A stretch of DNA of 64,000 bases from Spongilla lacustris (taxonomy: Eukaryota; Porifera; Demospongiae; Spongillida; Spongillidae), in NCBI GenBank assembly GCA_949361645.1, contig OX442425.1:1168000-1231999 (forward strand). The letters run 5' to 3'. Position 1 is the first letter of the stretch; every line of letters starts with the position of its first letter. Positions 23,873-40,600 of this stretch are shown one piece after another. The translations under genes were made by a program, and so were the position numbers. The notes under the pieces are model-generated. The model was not told where the DNA came from and did no database searches. It saw only the letters and a list, made by a program, of their open reading frames with translations.

Positions 23873-25402
23873 AAGTAGTACCCGTGTGGAAGAGCCTGAT
23901 ATATTTTGGCCATTATCGCTTTGTGATACAATCAATGTAAACTGCCATTTGCGAGGTATGTATGCACTTAGAACTATACCGTAAATGGATGTAAAAAAAT
24001 AATGCCTAACAAGCTGTATTATCCTGTCCATTTGAGTGTCCGAAGTGCTGCATTGCTTCCATCATCTGTTTGGCCCTAAATATCTCGAGTTCCATATGCG
24101 CAAGCTATACATTATGATCCCTAAAAACGTGCATCCACCTTTTGCACCATATCGTGTGTATTTTAATACAGTTGGTTCCACACGGACACCCTGCAATTTA
24201 TAGAAGAGGTCAGTAGGCAAGGAAGGTCACTATTTTGAAACATCATTACTAGTTTTTTTTTTTTCATGATACACGCGGAGTTTTATGAATAATCTGTGCT
24301 TCGGTACATAGGGGATCAGATCAGGAGCACTGTAGGGTGCGTGGGAAATGGTTAATAGCCAGAGGAGAAACAGAGTGTGTTATATCAGCGCACAGTGTTT
24401 TCAGAACATCTGCACAGTGTTGATGTTAACTCTGTTGTTCAAGCTAGACATAGCCATTGACAAACCTCTACATGCTCGACACCGTGCATGTTGTTCCATA
24501 CAAAACCTCAACCAGTCAACCCCATAATGAAGAAGAATGCAAGGTATATGTGTCCCTTTATACATGTACGCATGTATGAACATGTATGAATATATGTACA
24601 TACATTCACTATCCAGATATGTCATCCCAAAAGAGGAGCAAGAAAAAAAAGTACACATCTTGGTGGTCATTCTAAACCCAGTTCAGTTATTGCATGGCTG
24701 AATTGTGCCACCAAACTGCTTACCTGCATGATGCCCCACTAGCAAGAACAACTAATATACTGGTCCTGGAACAGCTTAGGTGTCCAGTCTGCCTAGATGT
24801 CTTGTGCTGACCCCTGTAGAGCACTAGTGTGCACCATGTGCACTGTGCAGCTGTTCATTATGTTCAAGTACAATGATGTTAAGTGTACCTACTGTTATTC
24901 AGAATCACCTCTAACCCCATCAGAAATAAAGCCAGCTTCGGCCAGCTTAGTACATAATGGTACATGCAAGTGTGTAGTGTTGTACTGATACATACAAACA
25001 GAAAGGCTGAAGTGCAGATGGCATCTCATGCAGGTATTGACATGGCTGGCTGACACTAGTCCTGATAAGAACAGTAAGTGCAATCACTTGTGCAAATAGA
25101 TGACATCCTACCCGGCCTCTCACATCTCCTTTTCACTTAGCGCTTGCTGATTGGGTTTGAATGCATGTCTTTGTGATTTGCATTAACATCTTAGGTAATG
25201 AGAAGGGAATGATTGCTGTTCCTCTTGTAGGCATTGAAAAGATCTTAACAGGACATGCAGGTGTCAGCCAGCCATGTCAATACCTGAGATCAGCACTACA
25301 CTCATGGGTATTGTACAAATGTCCCTAGGACAGTGAAAAGGAGATGCATGGAGACATATTCTGCTAGGGATGTTATCAGCATGGGAGAGTCATTTGCCCT
25401 TC
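23873..25402. other. Intergenic stretch with inverted repeats
   Basis: No gene is recognised. A 26-bp perfect inverted repeat (25031-25056 and 25261-25286) and a 15-bp one (25123-25137 and 25332-25346) partly interlock; see separate entry. A poly(T) tract lies at 24252-24265. Confidence 0.5.
25031..25346. repeat. Interlocking inverted repeats
   Basis: Arm pair 1: CAGGTATTGACATGGCTGGC plus TGACAC at 25031-25056 and its exact complement at 25261-25286 (26 bp). Arm pair 2: CATCTCCTTTTCACT at 25123-25137 with its exact complement at 25332-25346 (15 bp). The pairs alternate (1-2-1'-2'), so they cannot form one nested hairpin. This suggests a rearranged foldback element. Confidence 0.85.
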
Positions 25403-25790
25403 TTAGGGAATAGCTGGATTACCTTGACTCGATGTACACATTACAGCACAGGGATAGTGTGTAGGATTGGACCGGACGAAATAGTGATTTCTTCGCAGGT
25501 GATTTGGATAGGGAATGGGGGTTTTCCACTTGCCTTTACATATGTGTAGGTGGTTAAAAGCGTCTAGCTGGTGTGGTAAAGCCGGAGGGTATGCGACATA
25601 CTTCCTCTTGCATGCCATCCTTGAAAGAGAATCGTTAAGGGACATAGCCACATCATTGGGATCGTCAACAGGCTTTTCTACAATAAAAAAAAACGATTGT
25701 CCCATTCATAATCAATTGTCACACTCGTGTGTTTTGAAGGCTGCCAATCCTCTCTACGAATCGCTTGAATCCACCTTCTTCTTCTTTCCG
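25403..25790 (-). pseudogene. THAP-type zinc-finger gene fragment
   Basis: On the minus strand, 25790 to about 25720 reads RRRRWIQAIRREDWQPSKHT, the middle of a THAP DNA-binding domain (W-x6-R-x2-W-x-P). After a break in a T9 run near 25685 the next frame reads VEKPVDDPNDVAMSLNDSL, which fits the stretch after the final His of the C2CH finger (HF.xGKPxxDPxxxDYxPS). The stretch continues open to 25403. The N-terminal C-x2-4-C half of the finger is absent: the recognisable sequence stops at the hairpin at 25789-25825. The C-terminal Cys-His motif is not visible. THAP proteins are transcription factors or P-element-derived transposases. I read this as a truncated remnant; an intron between the two parts is possible. 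Confidence 0.5.
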
Positions 25791-25825
25791 AAAAATTAAG
25801 CCAGAATTTCTGGCTTAATTTTTCG
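25789..25825. repeat. Perfect 17-bp hairpin
   Basis: CGAAAAATTAAGCCAGA, loop ATT, then the exact complement. It sits at the broken N-terminal edge of the THAP fragment. Confidence 0.95.
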
Positions 25826-26501
25826 ATGGAAACGATACGAACCTAGGCCCAAACGCTCACTACCTCGATTTCTAGTCTACAACCAAACAAAATAACAACA
25901 TATTTTACGTACACGTTGCCCTCCACATCAATTACATGTAGTCATCGTTTTAAGTCACGCGCTTTTAGGGGTACGCCTTCTCACCGAAATCTTGGTCTTA
26001 ATTTTTAAAAATAAATCTATGTAAGGTGTTGCTGATTTGTATCAGGCCTATAGGATGATTTGCCTAGTCCTCTGTGCTTACAAAGCGATATACACTGTTG
26101 GTATCTAAAGCGGAGAAATAGTACTTGTGTTCCCCCTATATATAGCACAGGCTGCACAGCCCTTGAAAGTTGAAACATTAAAGGAGACAGATGCCACCAT
26201 TTTCCCCATGCAACATTCATGTGCTGCTTCCACTAGCTGTGAGTGTGAAAGGTCAATTAGTGCATTACGCCATAGAATGATACTAATTTGATACAAATAT
26301 CTATGATTATGCATGCAGACTAACTGAAAGACCTAGCTACATTTAAAGATGTATACGTAAACAATGGGTGAATCCAGAATGAACGACATTATAGCACGGA
26401 CATCAAAGTTTGATTTTTTCGCACACTGAGAAACGTCCCAGACGAATGAAGTTACTTGATACATTATCCGCTTGAGATTAATATATATATACACACGTAT
26501 A
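25826..26501. other. Stretch without a recognised gene
   Basis: Only short frames and an (AT)n/(AC)n run at 26480-26500; nothing supported. Confidence 0.4.
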
Positions 26502-26581
26502 TGTACATGTGTATACGCGAAAGCCCTATAGCTAAATCATATATGATTTAGCTATAGGGCTTTCGCGTATACACATGTACA
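26502..26581. repeat. Perfect 80-bp palindrome
   Basis: Two 40-bp arms with no spacer, centred between 26541 and 26542. The left arm begins TGTACATGTGTATACGCGAA and the centre is AAATCATATATGATTT. I checked the arms base by base and found no mismatch. It could extrude as a cruciform. Confidence 0.97.
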
Positions 26582-26689
26582 ATTTTTATCAGTTGTTAAT
26601 AAAAAAAGTATTGAAATTCCATATATGATTCTGAAAAGCAGTAATGATACGGTGGAGAAGCCGAAGGTATACTTCCTTCCATTGGTGAA

Positions 26690-26698
26690 CCCCCCCCC

Positions 26699-26729
<31 letters not shown>

Positions 26730-26967
26730 ACGCCATATTTCCTGGATCCGCCACTGGTAATATGGCTTTGATTTCCGTGCTATAGCACTATAAAGAAAGA
26801 ATACCTGTGGTCCATGAAATCTGCAAGCCCATCCCAGAAAACTGTTTACATGTAGTACATAGATCCTTATAACAGAGGTTTTTGCACCGGAGGGGTACCC
26901 TCCCCCACTTTTATTAACAATTCCCCCCCCCCCCCCCCCCCTTTCTGAATTCCTGGATCCGCCCCTG
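26690..26967. mobile_element. Two poly(C) elements ending in CTGGATCCGCCCCTG
   Basis: C26 at 26690-26715 runs into (CA)8 and ends in CCTGGATCCGCCACTG (26741-26756). C19 at 26923-26941 ends in TCCTGGATCCGCCCCTG (26951-26967). Read on the other strand the end is CAGGGGCGGATCCAGG, a form I associate with termini of short non-autonomous DNA transposons, probably hAT-like. The same end recurs at 47741-47756 and, degraded, at about 56807-56823. Confidence 0.6.
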
Positions 26968-27080
26968 CTAGGGCCAAACAGATGAGTTCTGTGTATACAA
27001 TCTGCAAGCTATGAATATTTAAGCAGTTGTGAGCTGCAACGTTAAAGGAATTGGAAGTGCATTCGGAGCAAACACTGCAT
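26872..27080. repeat. Dispersed duplicate of 56760-56945
   Basis: From CTTTTATTAACAA through the GGATCCGCCCC end and on through GCTAGGGCCAAACAG, TGTGTATACAATCTGCAAGC, TATGAATATT and GCAAACACTGCATGCATGT, this matches 56760-56945 with few differences. The identity continues beyond the transposon end, so flanking sequence was copied too. Confidence 0.85.
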
Positions 27081-28000
27081 GCATGTGCGCACTCGCTGCC
27101 ACGGCTGTTTCATTTCCATTGAACCTGTGACAAAAAGGCTACGCCCCGTGATACGAAATTTTTTCATAGCAACAGACCTAATTACGACCTTAGCAACCAA
27201 CATGGGCTTAAAGATGCTCCCTTTTTACCACGAGGACTGTTTTGAACTCTTCTTTTGACTTCGGATCCTACTTCTATATTGTCTGGCGCTCTGAACAATG
27301 TGAGTTAATGCCGCTTATATTCTGTGGATACTATGTTACACGCTCGCGAATTCTGTGTGTGTTGTTTGAGGTCAAGTGATGCACATTGCTCTGGTACTTT
27401 TTCCGCCCTTATGAAGTACCCTGAAACTTTTACAATATAACTGAGACAGTCTTGGCTGTAAGATTTTCAATAAAACTCGTGGTGCCGCGATTCCTAACTC
27501 ACGCAGTAGGCGTTTGGAATATTGCAATATTTCCGCGATGTTTGACGCCATTGACCTCACCTACATGTACCTAGCTTAACCTGGCTTGCCTGAATCACGA
27601 TGCCATGCATTTCAACATCTTAGCCCACCATCACACACTCTTGAATCAATTTGGTTGTGCTGTCTAGTGAAGAAACATGAGATATTAGTACCCGTTATTG
27701 AGCATTGCATCTACGTAAGCTTAAGTTTAGGAGGTGTGGCACTCTGAATTTGAAGAGAGAGTGTTCCTTCATAATGCACTTCAGCCTGTCTATTGGATCA
27801 GGGATGGTTTTATACGTAGCTGCAAGGCTGTTGTACTAGGAGTGGATAGACTCGGCCCCCTGCTCACCCATCAACCCACATCCAGCGAGGTGGGAACGAA
27901 TGCAATCCAACATGTGGTGTTCTAGGATGTGCACTTTTATAGAAATGCAATGAAGTTCTGTGTTAGTGTGAGATTGTTTCTGAGCATGTGTGTGTCAAGG
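27081..28000. other. Stretch with a weak exon candidate and an old repeat
   Basis: On the minus strand an ATG at about 27545 opens a 17-codon stretch (ASNIAEILQYSKRLLR) ending at a GTGAGT donor, possibly a first exon. The following sequence (AGGAATCGCGGCACCACGAG and AAGGGCGGAAAAA) recurs diverged at 29235-29335 in opposite orientation, so part of it is repeat-derived. Confidence 0.3.
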
Positions 28001-28252
28001 GCGTCCCCAGGGGGGGTGGGGGGCATGGCCCCCCCCTTGTAATAAAAGTTCAGCACCCTCCGCCCTCTGATTGAATGACTGGATCGGCCGAGAGGGCGGA
28101 CATCTCACTGATTGAATCGGCCAAAAGTGGACAGCATCCCCCCCGCTGAATCGGCCGAAAGCGGACAGCACCCCCCCCCGCTCGTTAAAAATGGCACCCC
28201 CCTTGCCCTATCCTATCCTGGCCCCCCCCCTTCCAGAAAAGCTGGGGGTGCC
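28001..28252. mobile_element. Short GC-rich element with imperfect terminal repeats
   Basis: It begins CAAGGGCGTCCCCAGGGGG and ends with a sequence whose complement is CATGGGCACCCCCAGC; the termini match as imperfect inverted repeats. Inside, ATCGGCCGAAAGCGGACAGC-like units recur three times with C-runs. It lacks coding capacity, so it is probably a non-autonomous DNA transposon. Confidence 0.55.
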
Positions 28253-28493
28253 CATGTGTGTATGTGGTGTGTACATGTGTGTGAAATTGCCTGTTTAAAA
28301 TGAAGTTCTGTGTTAGTGTGAGACTGCTTCTAAACCTAAGCATGTGCTAGTTTGATACAGAATCTGTAACATTGCATGTATGTACTTACTCCTCCTCCCG
28401 TAGGTGGTTGGATTGTGCTGTTTTGAAGAAGTGCATGTAGAACTTGTGCTGCTATCATGGCTTGTGCTGACGGCAATGGGGTGTGTTGTAATC

Positions 28494-29168
28494 TCAAGCC
28501 ATAACATCTGTCCCACAAGATGTACAATGCACCATTATGTCACCAAGCAACCGAATGATAAGCTCTGGAGGCTGTATGAGCTCGGCGGGCTGAAGACTGG
28601 TGACTGAATAGCAGCAGGGGCACTTGAGTCGTACAGTGACATGAATCCACTCCTTAAGACACGAGCTACAAACGGCATAGGCATGGCATGGTATCTCTAT
28701 AGGTTGATGTAGCATGTACAAACAACTTGGACACTTAACTGCGTCTACCATTGACAATATCTGTTTTGTTGACACAGAAAGCACCAGTACTTTGGTGATA
28801 ATAGCAGGTGGTCTATCACAGCCATGATGCCTGTTGGTGTGTACCATAGCTGCTATACTTGTAAAATGGTTTACATGCCTACAGAAAAACATGTTAGAAC
28901 CTGTACCTTACAAGTGTCAGCAGTGTATGTGGACCAGTTATATGGCTGCTCTTGACACTTGTATTGGTTCTTACACCTGTGCAGAACAATTGTGGGTGGA
29001 TCTCCTGGTCTGTTGAGACACTGAGACCAAAGACTATCAGTGTAGGGTGCTGCACTGGTATGTAGGCTCTGGCTTTGGTGGTTTGCCCTTGGCTTTGACT
29101 CCTCTATGAAGTTTGCACCCACATACCATGCAGAGATCCGCTGATCGGCATTTATGGTGGGATTCCAT
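28494..29168 (-). pseudogene. RING-containing gene fragment resembling the N-terminal region of RAG1
   Basis: Minus strand in order: an ATG at 29168 opens MESHHKC then DLCMVCGCKLHRG (a C-x2-C-G knuckle). A second frame gives DPPTIVLHRCKNQYKCQEQP, then YNWSTYTADTC. If a 28-nt GTACAG...CTGTAG stretch (about 28901-28874) is removed, this reads TADTCKACK, a C-x2-C preceded by W-x-x-x-T. A third frame (28892-28494) holds a RING: VKCPSCLYMLHQPIEIPCHA, AVCSSCLKEW, LKCPCC. It is followed by IQPPELIIRLLGDIMVHCTS and a CGTDV. The order knuckle, C-x2-C, W...C-x2-C, RING, then a helix ending in V-x-C-x2-C follows the zinc-binding N-terminal third of RAG1 and RAG1-N-like invertebrate proteins. Frame changes, and one extra residue in the Cys-x-His step of the RING, suggest decay. 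No catalytic core is seen nearby. Confidence 0.45.
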
Positions 29169-29719
29169 AGCTATTTATGAGGTGGTGCGCATTATTCATG
29201 AAGCGGATGGTGCGTTATTATGTATTTCTGTGAGTGGCAGGAACTGCGGCACCACGAGTAAAACACATATTCCTACGTGAAAAAGATTGATCGTTCCACT
29301 CCTGCGTCTTTTTGTACCACTTATAAGGGCGGAAAAAAAGATACGAAGGCCAGACTGAATGGCATTTTTCGCGCCATTTGGAGAGTACAATATGCGCGTG
29401 GCAAAGTGTAGAATCACGCTACGCGTTGGGACATGCGTTTGAGTGAAAATAAAAAACAAACTAGTTTTACTAGTTAGAAATGGGTTTAAGATGTGCATTA
29501 CTGCTACAAGTTTTGCATTTTTGATGGGTGAACTTTTAATGAGATGGCGGCTAGCCCATGATTGACTTAAACCGTAAATGATGTCAGTGTGTTCTATTTA
29601 TAAGCCTTTTGTCCACTCGAAACAGCCGTGCTGCATACCATGATTCACGCGGTTAATTGGCAAAGAAAAACAAAACAACAAATCAAATTTATCAAAATTA
29701 AAACATAAAACGACTGGAG
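29169..29719. other. Upstream region of the VPS10 gene
   Basis: Contains the diverged repeat at 29235-29335 and A-rich sequence just before the ATG at 29720. No TATA box at a fitting distance. Nothing coding is supported. Confidence 0.4.
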
Positions 29720-36241
<6,522 letters not shown>

Positions 36242-36349
36242 TGTCATCATGATGACATCATTGTGCTCTGAGGGCTCAAGTACCCCCAGAAGACTCAACA
36301 CCCATACTTGTGCAATTCACCTCTTCTCATGTACTATTTTTTTAATCAA

Positions 36350-36355
36350 AATAAA
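36350..36355 (+). terminator. Poly(A) signal of the VPS10 gene
   Basis: AATAAA 109 nt after the stop codon, in A-rich sequence. The duplicated gene has the matching signal at 60582. Confidence 0.6.
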
Positions 36356-37690
36356 AAATAAAAAAAGTTAACACACTCCAAAACACAACTGACATGCCCA
36401 CATTTCAGCTAATAATCTAAAACAGATGCATAATGGGTGGTCTGGTCATGTTTATGTATGATTCCAATGCAATATACCGCTTGCTCTGAAAATTATTTTG
36501 GACACTGGTACATGTATACATGTATGCTAGCTTTTACTGATTTGCCAATTGCCTGGTGCATATCAAGTAATCACCTTTAACTGTACACGTGTGCAAGGTA
36601 AGAGTGCAAATGACACCCTATTACAAAGCTTGCATGCTTATTGCTTGCATTTGACACAACACCCCTTCTCTTTCTTTTCTCTTCACCTCTACTCTGTTTG
36701 CAGCCAGATATGTGCAGTGCTCTTCATATCACTCAGTTCTGTACTTGAATATCCTCTATCACGAGACCTTACCTCCAACAGCAAGTCCTTAGTACAGAAT
36801 AAAGTCTACTGCAATACCAGCATGTTTGATATAATTGGAGACACGCCCCAAAACATGACTGTGTAGTTGGCTCTTGTAGTGATATCATTTTTATACATGG
36901 TGATATTCAGAAGTAAACAAGGATTATTGTTGTCTGATTTCAGCATTGCGTTGTGAAGTTATTGCTGTGTTGGATTGTCTGTGCTATGTTGAATATTTGT
37001 CTGTTTCTTGCCCAAAACGGAAAGGCTATGTTGCAAAATCAGTTTTGTATTAAGTTTATTCAACACATGCTTATGCAGCATGTACACACATGAATGCTCC
37101 AATAAATAGACCAGGTACTAAATCATATTCTCCGAATTATCTTAAAGGCCTTACACAAAAGTATAAACTCTTTCTAGTAGGAATATAATTATTTTCTATT
37201 TGCAAGGTTTAAAATGAGTTGAAACAATCTGCAAAACATGTTGTAAATTCAACTGGCTACATCCATCATTCACTTTTCATTCATCTTACTTAAGAGATTT
37301 ATGTCCAATACACAGTTCTGGTCATCAAGCATACCAGTAAGCAGATATTGATGCAGACACATGACCACACCCCCACTGTTGCCTACAAATGGTGGCTGGC
37401 TTACTTATTCATCCATGGCCAGAGCTATCCTTGCTAGGTCTAAAGCCTGAAGGACTATGATGTGGTATAAAAAACTCAAGTTATCCCGTTTTGTTCAACA
37501 TTTTTAAATGTATAAAAATCATTCACATTTAACTATACAGAGCATATGATGACACCTCAAAACCTTTCCTGCAACTAACAATGTGTTTTTAGTCTGTTAC
37601 ATTTGTACTAATAAGAAGCTCCTGCCAATAATACAATCTATATTGTGTGTACAGCACTACTGTCCAATATACTGAGACACACACTTATGC
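36356..37690. other. Intergenic region between convergent genes
   Basis: No gene. A block at 37302-37375 (CAGTTCTGG, CATCAAGCATACCAGTAAGC, AGATAT, CATGACCACACCCC) recurs at 56588-56660. Confidence 0.5.
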
Positions 37691-40600
37691 TCAGTACTTT
37701 TTAGATATTCTAGAAGCCAGTTCTAATTCACTAACAGCTGGTGCACGTAAAGCATTGATGATGGTCTGCCATGTGTGAGGACTGGTCTTCTGTTTCCTCC
37801 ATTCTGTGAACACCTGTTCAAATGAATGTTTGCAGCAATCTGGAGTTCTAGCATTTTGAGTCTGAATGCCATCCAGTGTTCCATCAGATAGCTTTAACTG
37901 AACTCCAACACTTCTCCACTTTGCTGGGATTACTGCAGCAACATCATTCATGAGGTCTGTTAGTTCAGGAGAGCTTACCACTTCTATGAATAAGATAAAA
38001 AGGTATACATATGAATCAATATTGGGGATAAGGGGGGAGGGAAGGGCTTCTATACTGTAGGTGATCTGGTCAAATTGCCATGGACTTACCATTTATCCAC
38101 ACTTGATGACCAGGAGACATGGGGAATGTCTGCAGATGATTTTTGGAACAGAATGCATTCTTTTTTTGTAGTGTCAAACATGTGAAGGAAGCAACATGCC
38201 TTTCTTTAAATTTACCACAGGGACAAACAAATCCAAACTGCGGTTTGACTTTCAAAGCATTTAAAACACTCTGCTTTATTTCAAGACAACACGTGTTGTC
38301 CACAGATGTACCATGAACATGTATTTCAATATGGGTCACATGATCCACCAATGTGACCATACAGGAGTGGAAGAACATCTTGATGCAATTTGAATGCACA
38401 CACAATGGACTAATTCCATCTAATGATCCAAGCTTCCAAATCTCAGTTGAAAGTAATGATGTAATTAGAAATCCAAATGCCCCACACTCAGGCCATCTGT
38501 TTTCATAATACACTGCACATGGCTCAACAGAGTCAGGATGTAGGGACAGTGAAGCTTCAATACCCCGGGAGTCCAGACCTTTGAGGAGTGATGGCATGAA
38601 GTAATCATTATTATATTTACTGACAATTCCCAAATGAAGGAGAAGACCAATCAGATCATGTGCCTCAAACATTGATGGTTTGTATGCTTGAGGAAAGTGC
38701 TGCTTTATCCAATCAATAAGCTTAATGGAAATAATTCCTTCCTCATAAGCCCTTATCAATAGAGGATCATTGGCTTGTGTGTCATCTGTGTCATATGCTA
38801 TGTGTTTAATGATCTCAGTGACAATATTGAGAAGAGACTGTGGATTGGTGAAGACCACATTGGGAAGGATGGAGGGGTAGTACAATATGGCATTGAGGTC
38901 AGAGAAGAACTTGAGGGCTGCTGCAGTGTCATCCACCATGTGAAGTGTGCTGGCCACTTGACAGCACTCTTCAAAGCTAAGTAAGTCACTTTTGGTCTTT
39001 GTGGATAGTGACTGCATCTCTTGATGGAATACAAGCCATCTTAGAGGAATCTTTTTCTTCCCTTGCTTTATTCGTTCTTTGACTGACAAAACAGACTTGC
39101 ATAGTTCTTTGACAACCTTCCTGTCTGTTTCATCAGGCTGCTTTGTGTTCAGTGGAAAGATGAGCTCCTTCTTAAGTCTATTGCTGTACATCAGGTGATC
39201 CCTCATTGAAGGTGCAAGGAGCTCTAGTAGCTGTTTATTTTTGTCCTCCATTGTCTCACCATCACATTGGAGGTCTCGATGTGTACCAACTATGATGAGC
39301 CTTGAGTCTCCATCTTGGTCTGCTGTCTGTGTGGCCTGTGCACAACATTGGAGGATCTCCTTGTTGGTCAGTAAAGAGGCAGTGGAGGAGATACAAGTGC
39401 CTCTCTCATCATAGTACTCAACAGGGGGATGGTCACTGAGCTTGTCACATAACTTGAGGACAAAGATGTTGAGATTGGTGTGGTGCATGAATGAAGGCAG
39501 GAGTTGATGGAACTGTGGCTGTCCTCCTGAGTCAATGAAGTACAACCAGTCCACATCACGGAGGGGCGGAGCATCCCTGGACCTGGCTATGTAGGGAATC
39601 ATTTCTTGTGTAACTTCAGATACATGCTGCATATCATAGCATTTGGACACAATGTCTGGTTTTCTGTCCAGAGACAATTCTTGTGCAGTAGGGCTGGGAT
39701 AAAATGTTTCTGAAGAGATGTCTTTAGCAGGTTTATTGGCCACTCCCCCACCCAGATGTCTTGTTGTGTTGATGGTATGTCCCAGTAGGCTATACAGCTC
39801 CTTATCAGTTACTTTTTCAAAAGTAGAATTTTCTTTAAGTAGTGTTAGAATGGCTTGAACAGGCCTCTCCATCACTGGTGTGCTCTGTCTAACATCAGGT
39901 GGTGGTTCATTGAATAGTAAGTGTAAGAGGTGTGTTTTCCCAACACCAGCTGCCCCAATGATTAAAATCTTCACAAAGGAAGCTAAAACATATCCTTCTT
40001 TGAGGGCATCTTGATACCTTACTACAGCTGCTCTTGGATCTTCATCAATGGTCACACCAGACTCTAGGACAATGGCCAAACACTCCATCATCACTATATA
40101 TGTTATGCAGTTATAGTTGAGTGATTATTTAAACTTACCCATTTTAACAAAAATAACATCTCCGGTATGTTTCTGAAATGCACACCAATCTGGCTGAATA
40201 TTGATATACCTTAAAACATGTACATGTATTCACATTTCTGTTTCACTTACTATCATTTGACCAAGCTCATTCAAAACTGCTGGATGGTCCTGTGAATGCA
40301 TTTTATATAAACACCTTCAATTTGTTTTGCAGCATTTAACAATGTGCCATGAATTTTATAAACTAAGGTGGTGTATACCCAAAGAGCAAAAAAAAAAAAG
40401 ATGACAAAGTTCATTAGAAAAAGAAACAAATCAACATCAACAATTTGGGCGAATAAATCAGCCTATACATAAATTTTACACAAAACCGTGCATAAAGAAC
40501 CATACCCATTCCACAGGCACCCTGGATTCATTTTGAGGGACCCATCTTCCAGTACTTTCATCTTTCAATAGAAGAGTTCCAGGAGAGAGCCCCTATACAT

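Noticed and set aside
28001..28252. Regularly spaced ATCGGCCGA words as a possible CRISPR-like array
   Set aside because: Only three irregular units in a eukaryotic GC-rich element; no spacer structure.
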